Assembly: GCF_001715975.1 (NCBI RefSeq)
Contig: NZ_MARB01000001.1
Coordinates: 233,910-297,909, forward strand
Reading direction: 5' to 3'
DNA length: 64,000 nucleotides
Source: Candidatus Thiodiazotropha endolucinida
GTDB taxonomy: Bacteria; Pseudomonadota; Gammaproteobacteria; Chromatiales; Chromatiaceae
The notes under the pieces are model-generated. The model did no database searches, was not told the origin of the DNA, and worked only from the letters and a program-made list of their open reading frames with translations. Made by a program: the position numbers and the translations under genes. This document shows positions 45,634 to 55,272 of the stretch, piece after piece (within the stretch, counting starts at the first letter, position 1; each line of letters opens with the position of its first letter).

Positions 45634-45663
45634 GGCGGGGGAGCGTTGCTCTCCCGCCTTTTT
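45634..45663 (+). terminator. Rho-independent terminator after pqqA
   Basis: An 11-bp stem GGCGGGGGAGC / GCTCTCCCGCC (one G-T pair) with loop GTT is followed by five T. It lies 24 nt past the pqqA stop and supports a small, highly expressed single-gene transcript. Confidence 0.92.
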
Positions 45664-45786
45664 AGTTTCCGTTTGATCCCGGATCGGATTCAAAAGCCGC
45701 CGATATGCCAAATGTATATTTTGGTTTCAAGCTGATGTTCCGGGTCATAATGAGTGATCGTCCAGTCGTGAAACCATCCGCTGTAT

Positions 45787-46194
45787 TCAGTAGACGCCTT
45801 GTGCATTGAGAAAGGTGCCGAGTTCTTTATCGCTTTTAAAAATGTGGATAAGCACCCAGTCGGATGAGACATCGTAATCAGAGCGAAAGGTCGGGCTTTT
45901 TCCGCCAGTGACACCCTCAACCAGATTATTCAGATGCTGCAGTAATACATGGTGCTCGTGTAGATGCTGCTCATACCCCGGATAGTTATGCTTTTTCATC
46001 AACTCATCTTCGGTGGAGAAGTGAGTTTTTGTGTGTTCATACAGCTCAACCAGCAGTTTTTGCAGAGTCTCTTTATCAGCACACTTTTCCACAGAGGTGT
46101 GGAGGCTATTAACAATATTGAGCATTTCCTGATGTTGGTCGTCTATTATTCTGACGTTGGCACTGAATTCTTCGCTCCATGTAACGATCGGCAT
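45787..46194 (-). CDS. Bacteriohemerythrin
   Basis: 135 residues, cytoplasmic. The hemerythrin ligand set is visible: H21 in DDQHQEML, HTKTHFSTEDELM with HxxxHxxxxE, HLHEHHVLL and the late H/D in WVLIHIFKSDKEL. The diiron centre binds O2 and may serve O2 storage, delivery or sensing in a microaerobic lifestyle. AGAGAGAA precedes the ATG. It stands alone, convergent with pqqA. Confidence 0.93.
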   Translation of the reverse strand: MPIVTWSEEFSANVRIIDDQHQEMLNIVNSLHTSVEKCADKETLQKLLVELYEHTKTHFSTEDELMKKHNYPGYEQHLHEHHVLLQHLNNLVEGVTGGKSPTFRSDYDVSSDWVLIHIFKSDKELGTFLNAQGVY

Positions 46195-46224
46195 ATTGTT
46201 CTCTCTATTGCATGATTTTTTGTG

Positions 46225-46262
46225 CTAGGGCCTGTTAACACTAATCCAATACGCCCTGTTAA
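46225..46262. repeat. Solo end of the terminal-inverted-repeat family, copy A3
   Basis: CTAG followed by GGCCTGTTAACACTAATCC and AATACGCCCTG, the same extended end as copy A5 at 63876. The rest of the element is absent. It lies 30 bp upstream of the bacteriohemerythrin start. Confidence 0.75.
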
Positions 46263-46644
46263 CCGATGCTCTTTCCACAAACTTGTTTAAATACATCAAC
46301 AACTCTGCCAAATTATGGGACATTCTGAAAGAAATCACCTTAAATTCCCGTGAAATTCTGTAATGGTCCCGGGGTTATCTATCCGGCGCAGTCGAATTCT
46401 AAACACCGAACGGGTGTATGCGATGTGTAAAGCTGCTTACCTATCGAGGGGCGGATTGGCAGATTACCCTCAATTATTTTGTGTAAATATACACTAACTT
46501 CAGTTTGCTGCACCTGAAGATTGGATAGTTATATTTCAAAAATCATCTAAACTGATAAGCAATTATCCATTGCTATAGGCTATATTACCCCCCACATCCG
46601 GTAAATTCTCAACGAAAACAATAGGTAATCCATGCGGATGAGTT
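46263..46644. other. Upstream control region of the hup/hyp accessory operon
   Basis: 382 bp without a gene. It precedes a clear -24/-12 promoter and should hold enhancer sites for the HoxA-like activator; I could not assign one by eye. Confidence 0.45.
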
Positions 46645-46660
46645 TGGCGCGTGGTTTGCA
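46645..46660 (+). promoter_or_regulatory. Sigma54 -24/-12 promoter of the hup accessory operon
   Basis: TGGCGCGTGGTTTGCA fits TGGCACN5TTGCW with exact 10-bp GG-to-GC spacing. Predicted start near 46671, 25 nt before the hupD ATG. It is the same class as the element before hupS at 13331, so structural and accessory genes can be switched together although about 29 kb apart. Confidence 0.85.
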
Positions 46661-46695
46661 GATAGTGGTTTCACTGATCCCTGTTGGAGTCTGAA

Positions 46696-47415
46696 ATGTC
46701 CAATCCTCCCAATGTGCTGATCCTCGGTATAGGAAACCTGCTCTGGGCCGATGAGGGCTTCGGTGTCCGTGCATTGGAATCACTTCAGCGTCATTATCGA
46801 TTTTCTGACAATGTCCGTCTCCTGGACGGGGGCACCCAAGGTATCTATCTGGTTCATCATATCCGCGAGGCGGAGATACTGGTGGTCTTCGATGCGGTGG
46901 ACTACGGTCTGCCCGGCGGCAGCCTCAAGCGAGTGGAGGATGGTGAGGTACCCAAATTTATGGGCGCCAAGAAGGTGAGCCTGCATCAGACCGGGTTTCA
47001 AGAGGTGCTCGCCATGGCGGAGATGCTCGGTGATTATCCCAGGCATCTTCTCCTGATAGGTGTACAGCCTGTTGAACTGGAGGACTACGGCGGCAGTTTA
47101 CGGGAACCTGTACGCGCTCAGATAGAACCAGCGATCGCAATGGTTCTGGACTATCTTCAGGGATTCGGCGTCGAGGCCCAACGACGAGAAACACCATTAT
47201 CACCGGACATAGGTTTACAGGGTGCGATTTCCGACATCCGGCGCTATGAGAATGAACGACCCTCGGCACAGCATGCCTGCCGGGTCGGTGATGCAAGGGT
47301 TCTGACATCATCGCAATTTGATCTGGCCTATCGTCCTGTTCGGCTTGAACGGGACGCCATTCATGTGGATGTGGATGCGCATCTCGATAAATACCGTAGC
47401 AAGGTGGATCTGTGA
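46696..47415 (+). CDS. hupD: Hydrogenase maturation protease
   Basis: 239 residues from ATG 46696 (GGAGT upstream; the in-frame TTG at 46684 is less likely). ILGIGNLLWADEGFGVRALE is the HyaD/HupD signature with the first nickel-sensing acidic residue; DAVDYGLPGG and the later H in VSLHQTGF supply the other ligands. It removes the C-terminal tail of HupL once nickel is inserted. The C-terminal 75 residues past the protease core are longer than in most family members. It begins the accessory operon; its stop overlaps hupF. Confidence 0.93.
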   Translation: MSNPPNVLILGIGNLLWADEGFGVRALESLQRHYRFSDNVRLLDGGTQGIYLVHHIREAEILVVFDAVDYGLPGGSLKRVEDGEVPKFMGAKKVSLHQTGFQEVLAMAEMLGDYPRHLLLIGVQPVELEDYGGSLREPVRAQIEPAIAMVLDYLQGFGVEAQRRETPLSPDIGLQGAISDIRRYENERPSAQHACRVGDARVLTSSQFDLAYRPVRLERDAIHVDVDAHLDKYRSKVDL

Positions 47416-47717
47416 TGTGTATCGGTATACCGATGCGGGTCCTCTCCACACTACCGGGTCAAGCGGTATGTGAGGGGTTGGGTGAACAGCGCAGGGTGGA
47501 TACCTTGCTGGTAGGTGAGCAGCAGGTTGGTACCTGGTTATTGGTATTTCTCGATACCGCCCGCGAGGTGTTGAGTCCGGCCAGGGCAAGGGAGATAAAA
47601 CAGGCATTACAGGCTCTTGAGCTGGCCATCCAGGGTGAAACAGAGATTGAATATCTGTTTGATGATCTGGTGAATCGCGAACCGCAACTGCCGGAACATC
47701 TTCGGTTGGATAAATAG
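47415..47717 (+). CDS. hupF: HypC-family hydrogenase chaperone HupF
   Basis: 100 residues from ATG 47415, needed so that Cys follows Met (MCIGIPMRV), the essential feature of the HypC family. TGATG overlap with hupD. It is longer than HypC at 52582, with an extra helical C-terminus (AREIKQALQALELAIQGE), typical of HupF, which is linked to the large subunit of O2-tolerant hydrogenases under aerobic conditions. Confidence 0.9.
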   Translation: MCIGIPMRVLSTLPGQAVCEGLGEQRRVDTLLVGEQQVGTWLLVFLDTAREVLSPARAREIKQALQALELAIQGETEIEYLFDDLVNREPQLPEHLRLDK

Positions 47718-47729
47718 CAGGAGAGAACT

Positions 47730-48155
47730 ATGCCGTCACCGCTGATCAATGACCTCATCGAGCAAAAAGGTATCGCCACGATTAATGAGCGTTCGCTTGG
47801 GGATTTTGTCAAAGCGCATAAACAGTGTCTGCTCTTCTTCACCGAGAATCCGGTACAGTTTCCCGAAAGCAATGATGTGGCAGTGGTGTTGCCGTTGCTG
47901 ATGGAGACATTCGGTGACCGTTTTCAGGTGGCCATCGTCGAACGTGACAGTGAACATCAATTGCATGCACGCTTTCCCTTCGATAGCTGGCCTGCGTTGG
48001 TAATGTTGCGTGAGGGTGCTTATGTCGGTGCGATTTCCCGCATGCAGGACTGGGATGTCTACCTCACTGAGATCGAACGCCTGCTGAACACCCAACCCTC
48101 TGCCACACCGGGTTTCAGAATTCCTGTCGTTAGTGCCGTTGGGCATTGCCATTAA
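47730..48155 (+). CDS. hupG: Thioredoxin-like small subunit chaperone HupG/HyaE
   Basis: 141 residues with a thioredoxin-like fold lacking the CxxC pair, as in HyaE/HupG (QCLLFFTENPVQFPESNDVAVVLP, FQVAIVERD, FDSWPALVMLREGAYVGAI). The family binds the Tat signal of the hydrogenase small subunit and checks its assembly. AGGAGAG lies before the ATG; 12 nt after hupF. Confidence 0.9.
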   Translation: MPSPLINDLIEQKGIATINERSLGDFVKAHKQCLLFFTENPVQFPESNDVAVVLPLLMETFGDRFQVAIVERDSEHQLHARFPFDSWPALVMLREGAYVGAISRMQDWDVYLTEIERLLNTQPSATPGFRIPVVSAVGHCH

Positions 48156-48172
48156 CTGGAGTGACATTCACC

Positions 48173-49042
48173 ATGAATGAAATCGACATACCTGTGAGTG
48201 TCACTGGTCCGGGTTCGCAGCCGGCGGAAAATGATGGGGCGTCACTCGACATCCTGCAACTCCCCGATGAGATGTCTACCTTCTCCATGCCTGAGATGCC
48301 GGAACCCGATCAGGTGCAGGATCTCGATAGCGGCATGGCGGCATTGACCGAGCTGGATGAGGTATTGCAACACCAGGCAAAAGTGAGGGACATCAAGCCT
48401 GAGGTTGTCGATATCACACACCTGGACAGGGAGAACAGCAGTCTGGTCGATCAGGTTCTCGGTGAGGGCGAGGTGAGCATGGTCTACCGGAGTGCCGATA
48501 CCAGCGCCAGAATACAGGAATCGGTTATGGCGGGAATCTGGCGCATCAGATATTACAATCAGCAGGAAGAAACCACCGTAGACACGATTGAAGTGGCGCG
48601 GGTACCCAGATTGTGTCGACGCCATGTCTTCAGTCAGGCAGCGCATCGGGCCGATAGCCAACTCAAGTCGATACCCGAGGGGGTCTTGAATGCGCCCCCG
48701 CTGCTTGCTGAGATCAATGACAAGGTCTCTGAGTATCGACCCGGTAAGGAGAGTCATGTCATAAATCTTACGTTGTTGCCACAGACAGAACAGGATCTGG
48801 CATTCCTGATTGAGCGTTTGGGCGAGGGATCGCTCACCATACTCTCTCGTGGTTACGGCAACTGCCGCATCACCAGCACAGCAGTGCAAAATGTCTGGTG
48901 GGTGCAATATTTCAACTCTCAGGATAAAAACATTCTCAATACCCTGGAGATCGGTGACGTGCCGGCAGTCGCTGCCGCCGCCAACGAAGACATTCAGGAG
49001 AGTGCCCGGCGCCTGAATGAGATTATGGAGGCCTACCGGTGA
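48173..49042 (+). CDS. hupH: Hydrogenase assembly protein HupH/HyaF
   Basis: 289 residues from ATG 48173 (GGAG 11 nt upstream). The family pattern is clear: LGEGEVSMVYRSADTSARIQESVMAGIWRIRY and a second copy LGEGSLTILSRGYGNCRITSTAVQNVWWVQYFN, an internal duplication normal for HupH/HyaF. It helps mature the small subunit or its special proximal cluster. It overlaps the rubredoxin gene by 4 nt. Confidence 0.92.
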   Translation: MNEIDIPVSVTGPGSQPAENDGASLDILQLPDEMSTFSMPEMPEPDQVQDLDSGMAALTELDEVLQHQAKVRDIKPEVVDITHLDRENSSLVDQVLGEGEVSMVYRSADTSARIQESVMAGIWRIRYYNQQEETTVDTIEVARVPRLCRRHVFSQAAHRADSQLKSIPEGVLNAPPLLAEINDKVSEYRPGKESHVINLTLLPQTEQDLAFLIERLGEGSLTILSRGYGNCRITSTAVQNVWWVQYFNSQDKNILNTLEIGDVPAVAAAANEDIQESARRLNEIMEAYR

Positions 49043-49266
49043 GCGATGCCTTCTTTGCCGGTTCCTACGGTGGAAATGCCCAAAAGCTCCATGATGACAG
49101 CCGGTTGGAGTGCAAGATCTGTTGGTATATCTACGATCCCGCCGAGGGCGATACCTATTGGCAAATACCACCCGGGACACCTTTCTCTCAGTTGCCCCCA
49201 CACTGGAGTTGTCCGAATTGCGACGGCAACAAACGCGACTTCATGGTAGTGAGGGATACATCGTGA
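49039..49266 (+). CDS. hupI: Hydrogenase-associated rubredoxin
   Basis: 75 residues, GTG start overlapping hupH. Two CxxC knuckles, CKIC in LECKICWYIYDPAEGD and CPNC in HWSCPNCDGNKRDFM, give the FeCys4 site. HupI/HoxR-type rubredoxins in this operon position are needed for active hydrogenase under oxygen, probably in cluster assembly. Overlaps hupJ by 4 nt. Confidence 0.93.
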   Translation: MSDAFFAGSYGGNAQKLHDDSRLECKICWYIYDPAEGDTYWQIPPGTPFSQLPPHWSCPNCDGNKRDFMVVRDTS

Positions 49267-49859
49267 TCTGTCCCGACTATCTCATTCAAGGCCTGGAGAA
49301 ACAGTTTCGGCAGATTCAGCAGGAACGCATGGAAGGATTACCGTTGCTCAATCCGGCCCTGCGCGTGGAGGCAGTGGGATTTCGTGAATGGAACGGCCTC
49401 TGTCTCGGTGTCTTGGTCACCCCTTGGTTCATGAACCTGATGTTGTTGCCGCCGGAAGGGGACAGCTGGAAAGCCACGAAGGTTGGCGATAAACAACTCT
49501 ACCAAATGCCCTCCGGTCCCTACGAGTTTATTGTTTGCGAAGAGGAGGGGATCGGCCGCTACCAGATGTGTTCTCTCTTTTCACCCGTCTTCGAGTTTGC
49601 CGACCAGGCCACGGCAGTAGCCACGGCAGAGGCTGTAATGGATGCCCTTATGCGGGTTGAGCATCGTGATACGATTTCAACACGTGAAAGCGAAATCGAA
49701 CGATTCTGGAAGGGTGAGCCCGATGAGCAGGCGGTTGACGGGCAAGACGGTTCAGTGCAAGAGGAAAGACCGACGATCAGCCAGCGCCTGGAACAACCGC
49801 TGAGTCGTCGTGATTTGTTGCGCGGCGGGGCGAAACAGAACCTGGATGCAGATGCATGA
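49263..49859 (+). CDS. hupJ: Hydrogenase chaperone of the HybE/HupJ/HoxT family
   Basis: 198 residues from GTG 49263, which overlaps the rubredoxin stop (GTGA); the longer frame from 49110 reads through the rubredoxin gene and adds unrelated residues. NPALRVEAVGFREWNGLCLGVLVTPWFMNLMLLP is the HybE/HupJ signature. The C-terminal 40 residues are charged and end with LSRRDLLRGG. The family assists hydrogenase subunit assembly before Tat export. Overlaps hupK by 4 nt. Confidence 0.9.
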   Translation: MICPDYLIQGLEKQFRQIQQERMEGLPLLNPALRVEAVGFREWNGLCLGVLVTPWFMNLMLLPPEGDSWKATKVGDKQLYQMPSGPYEFIVCEEEGIGRYQMCSLFSPVFEFADQATAVATAEAVMDALMRVEHRDTISTRESEIERFWKGEPDEQAVDGQDGSVQEERPTISQRLEQPLSRRDLLRGGAKQNLDADA

Positions 49860-51037
49860 ACGTTGAGGGTGAACTCCACATTAAGCTATATCGCCGGCAG
49901 GCGCGAATAGAAAAAGTCGCCATTAGCTCGACTCGTCCATTGCAGTTAACCCATCTGTTCGAAGGTAAATCGGTGAAGGAGCTGCTGAGCATGCTTCCCA
50001 TGCTCTACAGTGTTTGCGCCACCGCCCAGGCATCGGCGGCGGCTCAGGCATGCCGCCAGGCGATGGGTATACATGGGAATGCCCGGATCGAGTTGGCGGA
50101 GAGTATGCTAGTCACGGTGGAGACCGCCCGGGAACATTTATGGCGTATCCTCATCGACTGGTCCAATTTTGTCGAGAAAGCGGTCGATCGCGCCTTGGTC
50201 GCATCCCTCTCAAATCTGCTGCCGATGGCAAAACATGCGTGCTTCAATGACAGTGACCTGTTCACACTGCAGCCACGTCTGGTGGTGGATCAGGAAAGGT
50301 TCTCCACAGTCATTGAACAGATCGCGAAAACAGCTGCCGATTCGGTCTTTGCACTAGCGCCTGCTGACTGGTATGCATATGCTGATATCGAGGATTTCGA
50401 TGTTTGGCTCGAACAGACAGCGACACCCACATCAACTCTGTTGCGGCGGATAAGGGACGAACAATCGGCACGACTGGCGGATGGTGGCTCCTACCCTTTA
50501 CCCCCTATCGATCCGCAGGCGATATGTCAGCGTCTGTCCGAGGAAGATGCCGACCAATTTATTGCTGCCCCCGAGTGGAAAGGCGCTGTCTTCGAGACGA
50601 CACCAATGACCCGAATGGCCCCCCATCCACTGTTGCGACAACTGACGAAGCTGTATGGCTTTGGCCTGATGACACGCCTGGTGGCCCGGTTATTGGAGTT
50701 GGCTTCCATACCGGCAAGGCTGAACGGACAGATGCAGGCATTGATCGAAGATCGCATTGATGGCGGCGCCCCGATGGCCGGATCGGGAGCGGATGAGGGC
50801 TTGGGTCAGGTGGAAGCGGCACGCGGGCGGTTGATACACCGTGCCGTACTGGATAAGGGTATGATTTCCGGATATCAGATAGTGGCGCCCACGGAGTGGA
50901 ATTTTCATCCCCGAGGGGTGGTCGCCAGAGGATTGCTGAGCCTCCCTGCACGGGAGATCGATACATTGAAACGGCATGCCGACCTTTTCATCAACGCAGT
51001 CGATCCCTGTGTCGGTTATCGGCTTGAGATCGTCTGA
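49856..51037 (+). CDS. hupK: Hydrogenase maturation protein HupK
   Basis: 393 residues. It looks like a degenerate large subunit: AIKL start, LSMLPMLYSVCATAQASAAAQA where HupL has its first CxxC motif, and AARGRLIHRAVLDKG...YQIVAPTEWNFHPRG and NAVDPCVGYRLEIV where HupL has its C-terminal motif, with only single Cys left. HupK/HoxV proteins are thought to be a scaffold for the Fe(CN)2CO unit. It overlaps hupJ by 4 nt and shares its last base with the hypA ATG. Confidence 0.9.
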   Translation: MNVEGELHIKLYRRQARIEKVAISSTRPLQLTHLFEGKSVKELLSMLPMLYSVCATAQASAAAQACRQAMGIHGNARIELAESMLVTVETAREHLWRILIDWSNFVEKAVDRALVASLSNLLPMAKHACFNDSDLFTLQPRLVVDQERFSTVIEQIAKTAADSVFALAPADWYAYADIEDFDVWLEQTATPTSTLLRRIRDEQSARLADGGSYPLPPIDPQAICQRLSEEDADQFIAAPEWKGAVFETTPMTRMAPHPLLRQLTKLYGFGLMTRLVARLLELASIPARLNGQMQALIEDRIDGGAPMAGSGADEGLGQVEAARGRLIHRAVLDKGMISGYQIVAPTEWNFHPRGVVARGLLSLPAREIDTLKRHADLFINAVDPCVGYRLEIV

Positions 51038-51378
51038 TGCACGAGATGTCCCTGTGTGAGGGTGTGCTTCAGGTGCTGGAGGAGCAAGCCGTGACGCAAG
51101 GATACAGCATGGTCAAGCGGGTCTGGCTGGAGATCGGTGCCCTATCGGGTGTGGAGCCCGAGGCAATGCGTTTCGGTTTCGACGCGGTGATGAAAGGCAC
51201 GCTTGCCGACAGTGCCCGACTGGAGATAATCCATCTGCCTGGCGAGGCCTGGTGTATGCAGTGCAGTAAGCCGGTTCAGGTAGCGGCCCGCTATGAGGCC
51301 TGTCCGGAGTGCGGCAGTTATCAGTTGCAGGTGACCGGCGGTGACGAGATGCGGATCAAGGAGCTGGAAGTCGAGTAA
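51037..51378 (+). CDS. hypA: Hydrogenase nickel incorporation protein HypA
   Basis: 113 residues. N-terminal MHEMSLCEG gives the nickel ligand H2; the zinc site is formed by CMQC (residue about 71) and CPEC (about 88). HypA passes nickel to the large subunit together with HypB. TGATG overlap with hupK; then a 142-nt gap with AT-rich inverted-repeat sequence before hypB. Confidence 0.94.
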   Translation: MHEMSLCEGVLQVLEEQAVTQGYSMVKRVWLEIGALSGVEPEAMRFGFDAVMKGTLADSARLEIIHLPGEAWCMQCSKPVQVAARYEACPECGSYQLQVTGGDEMRIKELEVE

Positions 51379-51384
51379 CTCATA

Positions 51385-51505
51385 GAGTTACCAGTTTTTA
51401 GTTATTAGTTTTTAGTGTTTAGTTTTTAGTTTTGAGTTGGAAGGTAGCAGGGTTTGGTGCGTGCGCTTAACTAAAAACCAAGAACTCAAAACTCAAAACT
51501 CTTTA
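51385..51505. repeat. AT-rich inverted repeat between hypA and hypB
   Basis: Runs of TTTTTAGTT and TTTTGAGTT on the left are mirrored by AACTAAAAACC and AACTCAAAACTC on the right around a GC-richer centre. A similar fragment (AGTTTTGAG...TTTTTAGTTTTG) lies between hupL and the 65-aa gene near 16273. Confidence 0.55.
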
Positions 51506-51520
51506 TTCGAGGTGTTTATT

Positions 51521-52369
51521 ATGTGTACGGTTTGCGGTTGTGGTGAAGGTGAGACACAGATCGAGGGTCAGGATCATCAACACGATCATGGTCACCACCA
51601 CCATCATCATGATGAGAATGAAAGTCAGGGGCATACCCATGATTACGGTCAGGGACCGGCCCATGCCCATGCGCCGGGACTCTCTCAATCGAGAATGGTG
51701 CAGATCGAGCAGGACATACTCAGTAAGAACAATCAGTATGCCGCTACCAACCGGAACTACTTTCAGCAGCACGGCATATTGAGTCTCAATCTGGTCTCAA
51801 GCCCGGGATCGGGCAAGACGACCCTATTGACCCGTACCATCGGCGATCTGCGGGCGGAGTACGCCATCAGTGTTATCGAGGGTGATCAACAGACAGCGAA
51901 TGATGCGGAGCGGATACGCGCTACCGGGGCAAAGGCATTACAGATCAATACCGGTAAAGGATGCCACCTGGATGGTCACATGGTAGGCCATGCCCTGGAG
52001 ACGCTGAAACCGGATCAGGGGAGTCTGCTGTTTATCGAGAATGTGGGTAACCTGGTCTGTCCGGCCGCCTTCGATCTGGGTGAGGCGCATAAGGTGGCGA
52101 TTCTCTCCGTGACCGAGGGTGAGGACAAGCCGATCAAATATCCCGATATGTTTCATGCCGCCGATCTGATGTTGCTGAACAAGATCGATCTGCTGCCCTA
52201 TCTCGATTTCGATGTGCAGCGTTGTATCGAGTATGCCCAACGCATCAACCCCAAGATTAAGGTATTGCAGCTTTCCGCCACCACCGGTGAGGGGATGCAG
52301 AACTGGTATCAGTGGATTGCCGCCAGCCGGCAGATGGCGCAGGTCGGAAATCCGGCGGTGCCGGCTTAG
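51521..52369 (+). CDS. hypB: Hydrogenase nickel incorporation GTPase HypB
   Basis: 282 residues from ATG 51521 (GAGGTG upstream). The N-terminus has the high-affinity nickel motif [10 protein letters not shown], then a His-rich stretch (about residues 22-60, more than 15 His) that can store nickel. GTPase motifs follow: [10 protein letters not shown] (Walker A), [22 protein letters not shown] and NKIDLLPYL. It loads nickel with HypA. The longer frame to 51437 reads into the upstream repeat. A repeat element and a 212-nt gap follow, where many relatives carry hypF. Confidence 0.95.
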   Translation: MCTVCGCGEGETQIEGQDHQHDHGHHHHHHDENESQGHTHDYGQGPAHAHAPGLSQSRMVQIEQDILSKNNQYAATNRNYFQQHGILSLNLVSSPGSGKTTLLTRTIGDLRAEYAISVIEGDQQTANDAERIRATGAKALQINTGKGCHLDGHMVGHALETLKPDQGSLLFIENVGNLVCPAAFDLGEAHKVAILSVTEGEDKPIKYPDMFHAADLMLLNKIDLLPYLDFDVQRCIEYAQRINPKIKVLQLSATTGEGMQNWYQWIAASRQMAQVGNPAVPA

Positions 52370-52376
52370 ATGACTA

Positions 52377-52512
52377 GCCGCAAATAGACGCGAATCACCG
52401 CAAATGAACGCGAATATTATCTGGGTGTCGTTGAGACGCAGTAACATCGTAATGACAGTATATAGGATCAAGAATTAGCGAAAATTTGCGGTGATTCGCG
52501 TTCATTTGCGGC
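52377..52512. repeat. Intergenic inverted-repeat element, copy B1 (hypB-hypC)
   Basis: Left arm GCCGCAAATAGACGCGAAT plus CACCGCAAATGAACGCGAAT, right arm GCGGTGATTCGCGTTC plus ATTTGCGGC, inverted around about 75 bp. Related copies B2-B4 lie at 53969, 55273 and 58702, all in gaps of the same operon. Confidence 0.8.
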
Positions 52513-52581
52513 AGGATGCAGGATAAAAAACATCCATTACGCTTTATTTGCAATGACAAAATGACTGAGGAGTGACCGAAC

Positions 52582-52802
52582 ATGTGCTTGGCTATACCCG
52601 CAAAAGTGGTCGCCATCGACGAGCTGGGCGAGAACGCCACCGTGATGTTGGGTGAGGTGAAGAAAGAGGTCTCCCTGGCGCTGGTCGACGATGTCTCAGT
52701 GGATGACTTTGTGCTGATCCATGTGGGCTACGCACTCAACAAGGTGAGCGAAGAGGAGGCCGAGAAGACCCTCCGGTTATTTGCTCAAGCGGGAGTGACG
52801 CC

Positions 52803-52806
<4 letters not shown>
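52582..52806 (+). CDS. hypC: Hydrogenase assembly chaperone HypC
   Basis: 74 residues starting MCLAIPAKV, with essential Cys2. GAGGAG precedes the ATG. It binds HypD to carry the Fe(CN)2CO group and delivers it to the large subunit precursor. It overlaps hypD by 4 nt and is shorter than its paralogue HupF at 47415. Confidence 0.95.
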
Positions 52807-53942
<1,136 letters not shown>

Positions 53943-53968
53943 TGTTGAATATGCCATTAGGCGTTATC

Positions 53969-54158
53969 AGTCCGCGAATAAACGCAAATGTTTAAAAAGA
54001 GATGTAGGGTGCGGCTTGCCGCACCGCCCGGGGTTCCTGGTTCCCACGCAAAAGCATGGGAACTAATAGGAATTATTAGGAATGAGATCGCCAATGAACC
54101 TTAACGAACATAAATATATTACCAATGAATTTGCGTTTATTAGCGTTCATTTGCGGAC
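53969..54158. repeat. Intergenic inverted-repeat element, copy B2 (hypD-hypE)
   Basis: Outer arms AGTCCGCGAATAAACGCAAA and TTTATTAGCGTTCATTTGCG are inverted. Inside are two hairpins: GGTGCGGC / GCCGCACC and TTCCCACGC / GCATGGGAA. No coding frame. Confidence 0.85.
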
Positions 54159-54191
54159 CGCATTTATACAGACTTAATACGGAGTGGTACG

Positions 54192-55241
54192 ATGAATGCT
54201 GTGGTAAAACGCTTTCCCCTTCGCCTCGACACACGCGGTGCCAGGATCGATATGACGCATGGCAGCGGCGGTCGGGCCATGGCACAGCTGATCGAAGAGC
54301 TGTTTCTCAAACACTTCGATAATGAGCTGCTGAGGCAAGGCAACGACCAGGCAGCCTTCGATGTCTCTGCAGGAAGCATGGTCATGAGCGTGGATGGCCA
54401 TGTCATCTCACCGCTCTTTTTCCCCGGTGGCGATATCGGTTCATTGGCGGTACACGGTACGCTGAATGATGTCGCCATGTCCGGTGCGCGGCCACTCTAT
54501 CTGTCGGCAGGATTTATCCTGGAAGAGGGTTTTCCCCTGGCCGACCTGGATCGGATCGTCGCCAGTATGGGAAGCGCTGCCGGCGAGGCCGGCGTACCGG
54601 TGGTCACCGGCGATACCAAGGTGGTGGAGAAGGGCAAGGGTGACGGCGTTTTCATCACCACCACCGGCATCGGCGTGGTACCGGAGGGTATCAACATATC
54701 GGGAGATCGCGCCCAACCCGGCGACAAGATCATCGTCAGCGGCAGCATCGGTGATCATGGGGTGGCGATCATGTCGAGCCGTGAGAATCTGGAGTTCGAG
54801 ACTACCATCGAATCCGACTCGGCAGCACTCCACGGATTGGTACAAAAAATGGTAGAGACTGTCCCGGATATCCACTGCTTGCGGGATCCGACCCGCGGCG
54901 GTCTCGCCACCACGCTCAACGAATTGGCCATGCAGTCTGCTGTCGGCATGCATCTGGTGGAAGCGGAGATACCCATGAAAGCGGCGGTTACTTCCGCCTG
55001 CGAATTGCTGGGGCTCGATCCCCTCTATGTGGCCAATGAAGGCAAACTGATCTGTATCTGTTCGGCCGAGGATGCCGACCGGTTGTTGCCGGTCATGCGG
55101 GAGGATCCCCTGGGGCGTGACAGCCGGATCATCGGTGAGGTGGTCGAGGATGAACACCACTTTGTCCAGATGGAGACCATGTTCGGTGGCAACCGGGTGG
55201 TCGATTGGCTCTCCGGCGAGCAGTTGCCACGAATCTGCTGA
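54192..55241 (+). CDS. hypE: Carbamoyl dehydratase HypE
   Basis: 349 residues of the PurM/AIR synthase-like fold: MTHGSGGRAMAQLI, VSVDGHVISPLFFPGGDIGSLAVHGTLNDVAMSGA, VTGDTKVVEKGKGDGVFI. The chain ends PRIC, the C-terminal Cys that is carbamoylated and dehydrated to the thiocyanate giving the active-site cyanides. HypF, which would carbamoylate it, is not in the window. GGAGTGG lies before the ATG. Confidence 0.96.
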   Translation: MNAVVKRFPLRLDTRGARIDMTHGSGGRAMAQLIEELFLKHFDNELLRQGNDQAAFDVSAGSMVMSVDGHVISPLFFPGGDIGSLAVHGTLNDVAMSGARPLYLSAGFILEEGFPLADLDRIVASMGSAAGEAGVPVVTGDTKVVEKGKGDGVFITTTGIGVVPEGINISGDRAQPGDKIIVSGSIGDHGVAIMSSRENLEFETTIESDSAALHGLVQKMVETVPDIHCLRDPTRGGLATTLNELAMQSAVGMHLVEAEIPMKAAVTSACELLGLDPLYVANEGKLICICSAEDADRLLPVMREDPLGRDSRIIGEVVEDEHHFVQMETMFGGNRVVDWLSGEQLPRIC

Positions 55242-55272
55242 CACCGATATGAGATGAATGGTTAAGAGTAAA

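Noticed and set aside
45541-45735. 64-codon frame reading through pqqA and its terminator
   Set aside because: It crosses a strong terminator hairpin and is the wrong frame of a PqqA-like sequence.
48242-49201. 319-codon minus-strand frame over hupH and the rubredoxin gene
   Set aside because: Covers two well supported plus-strand genes and has no family pattern.
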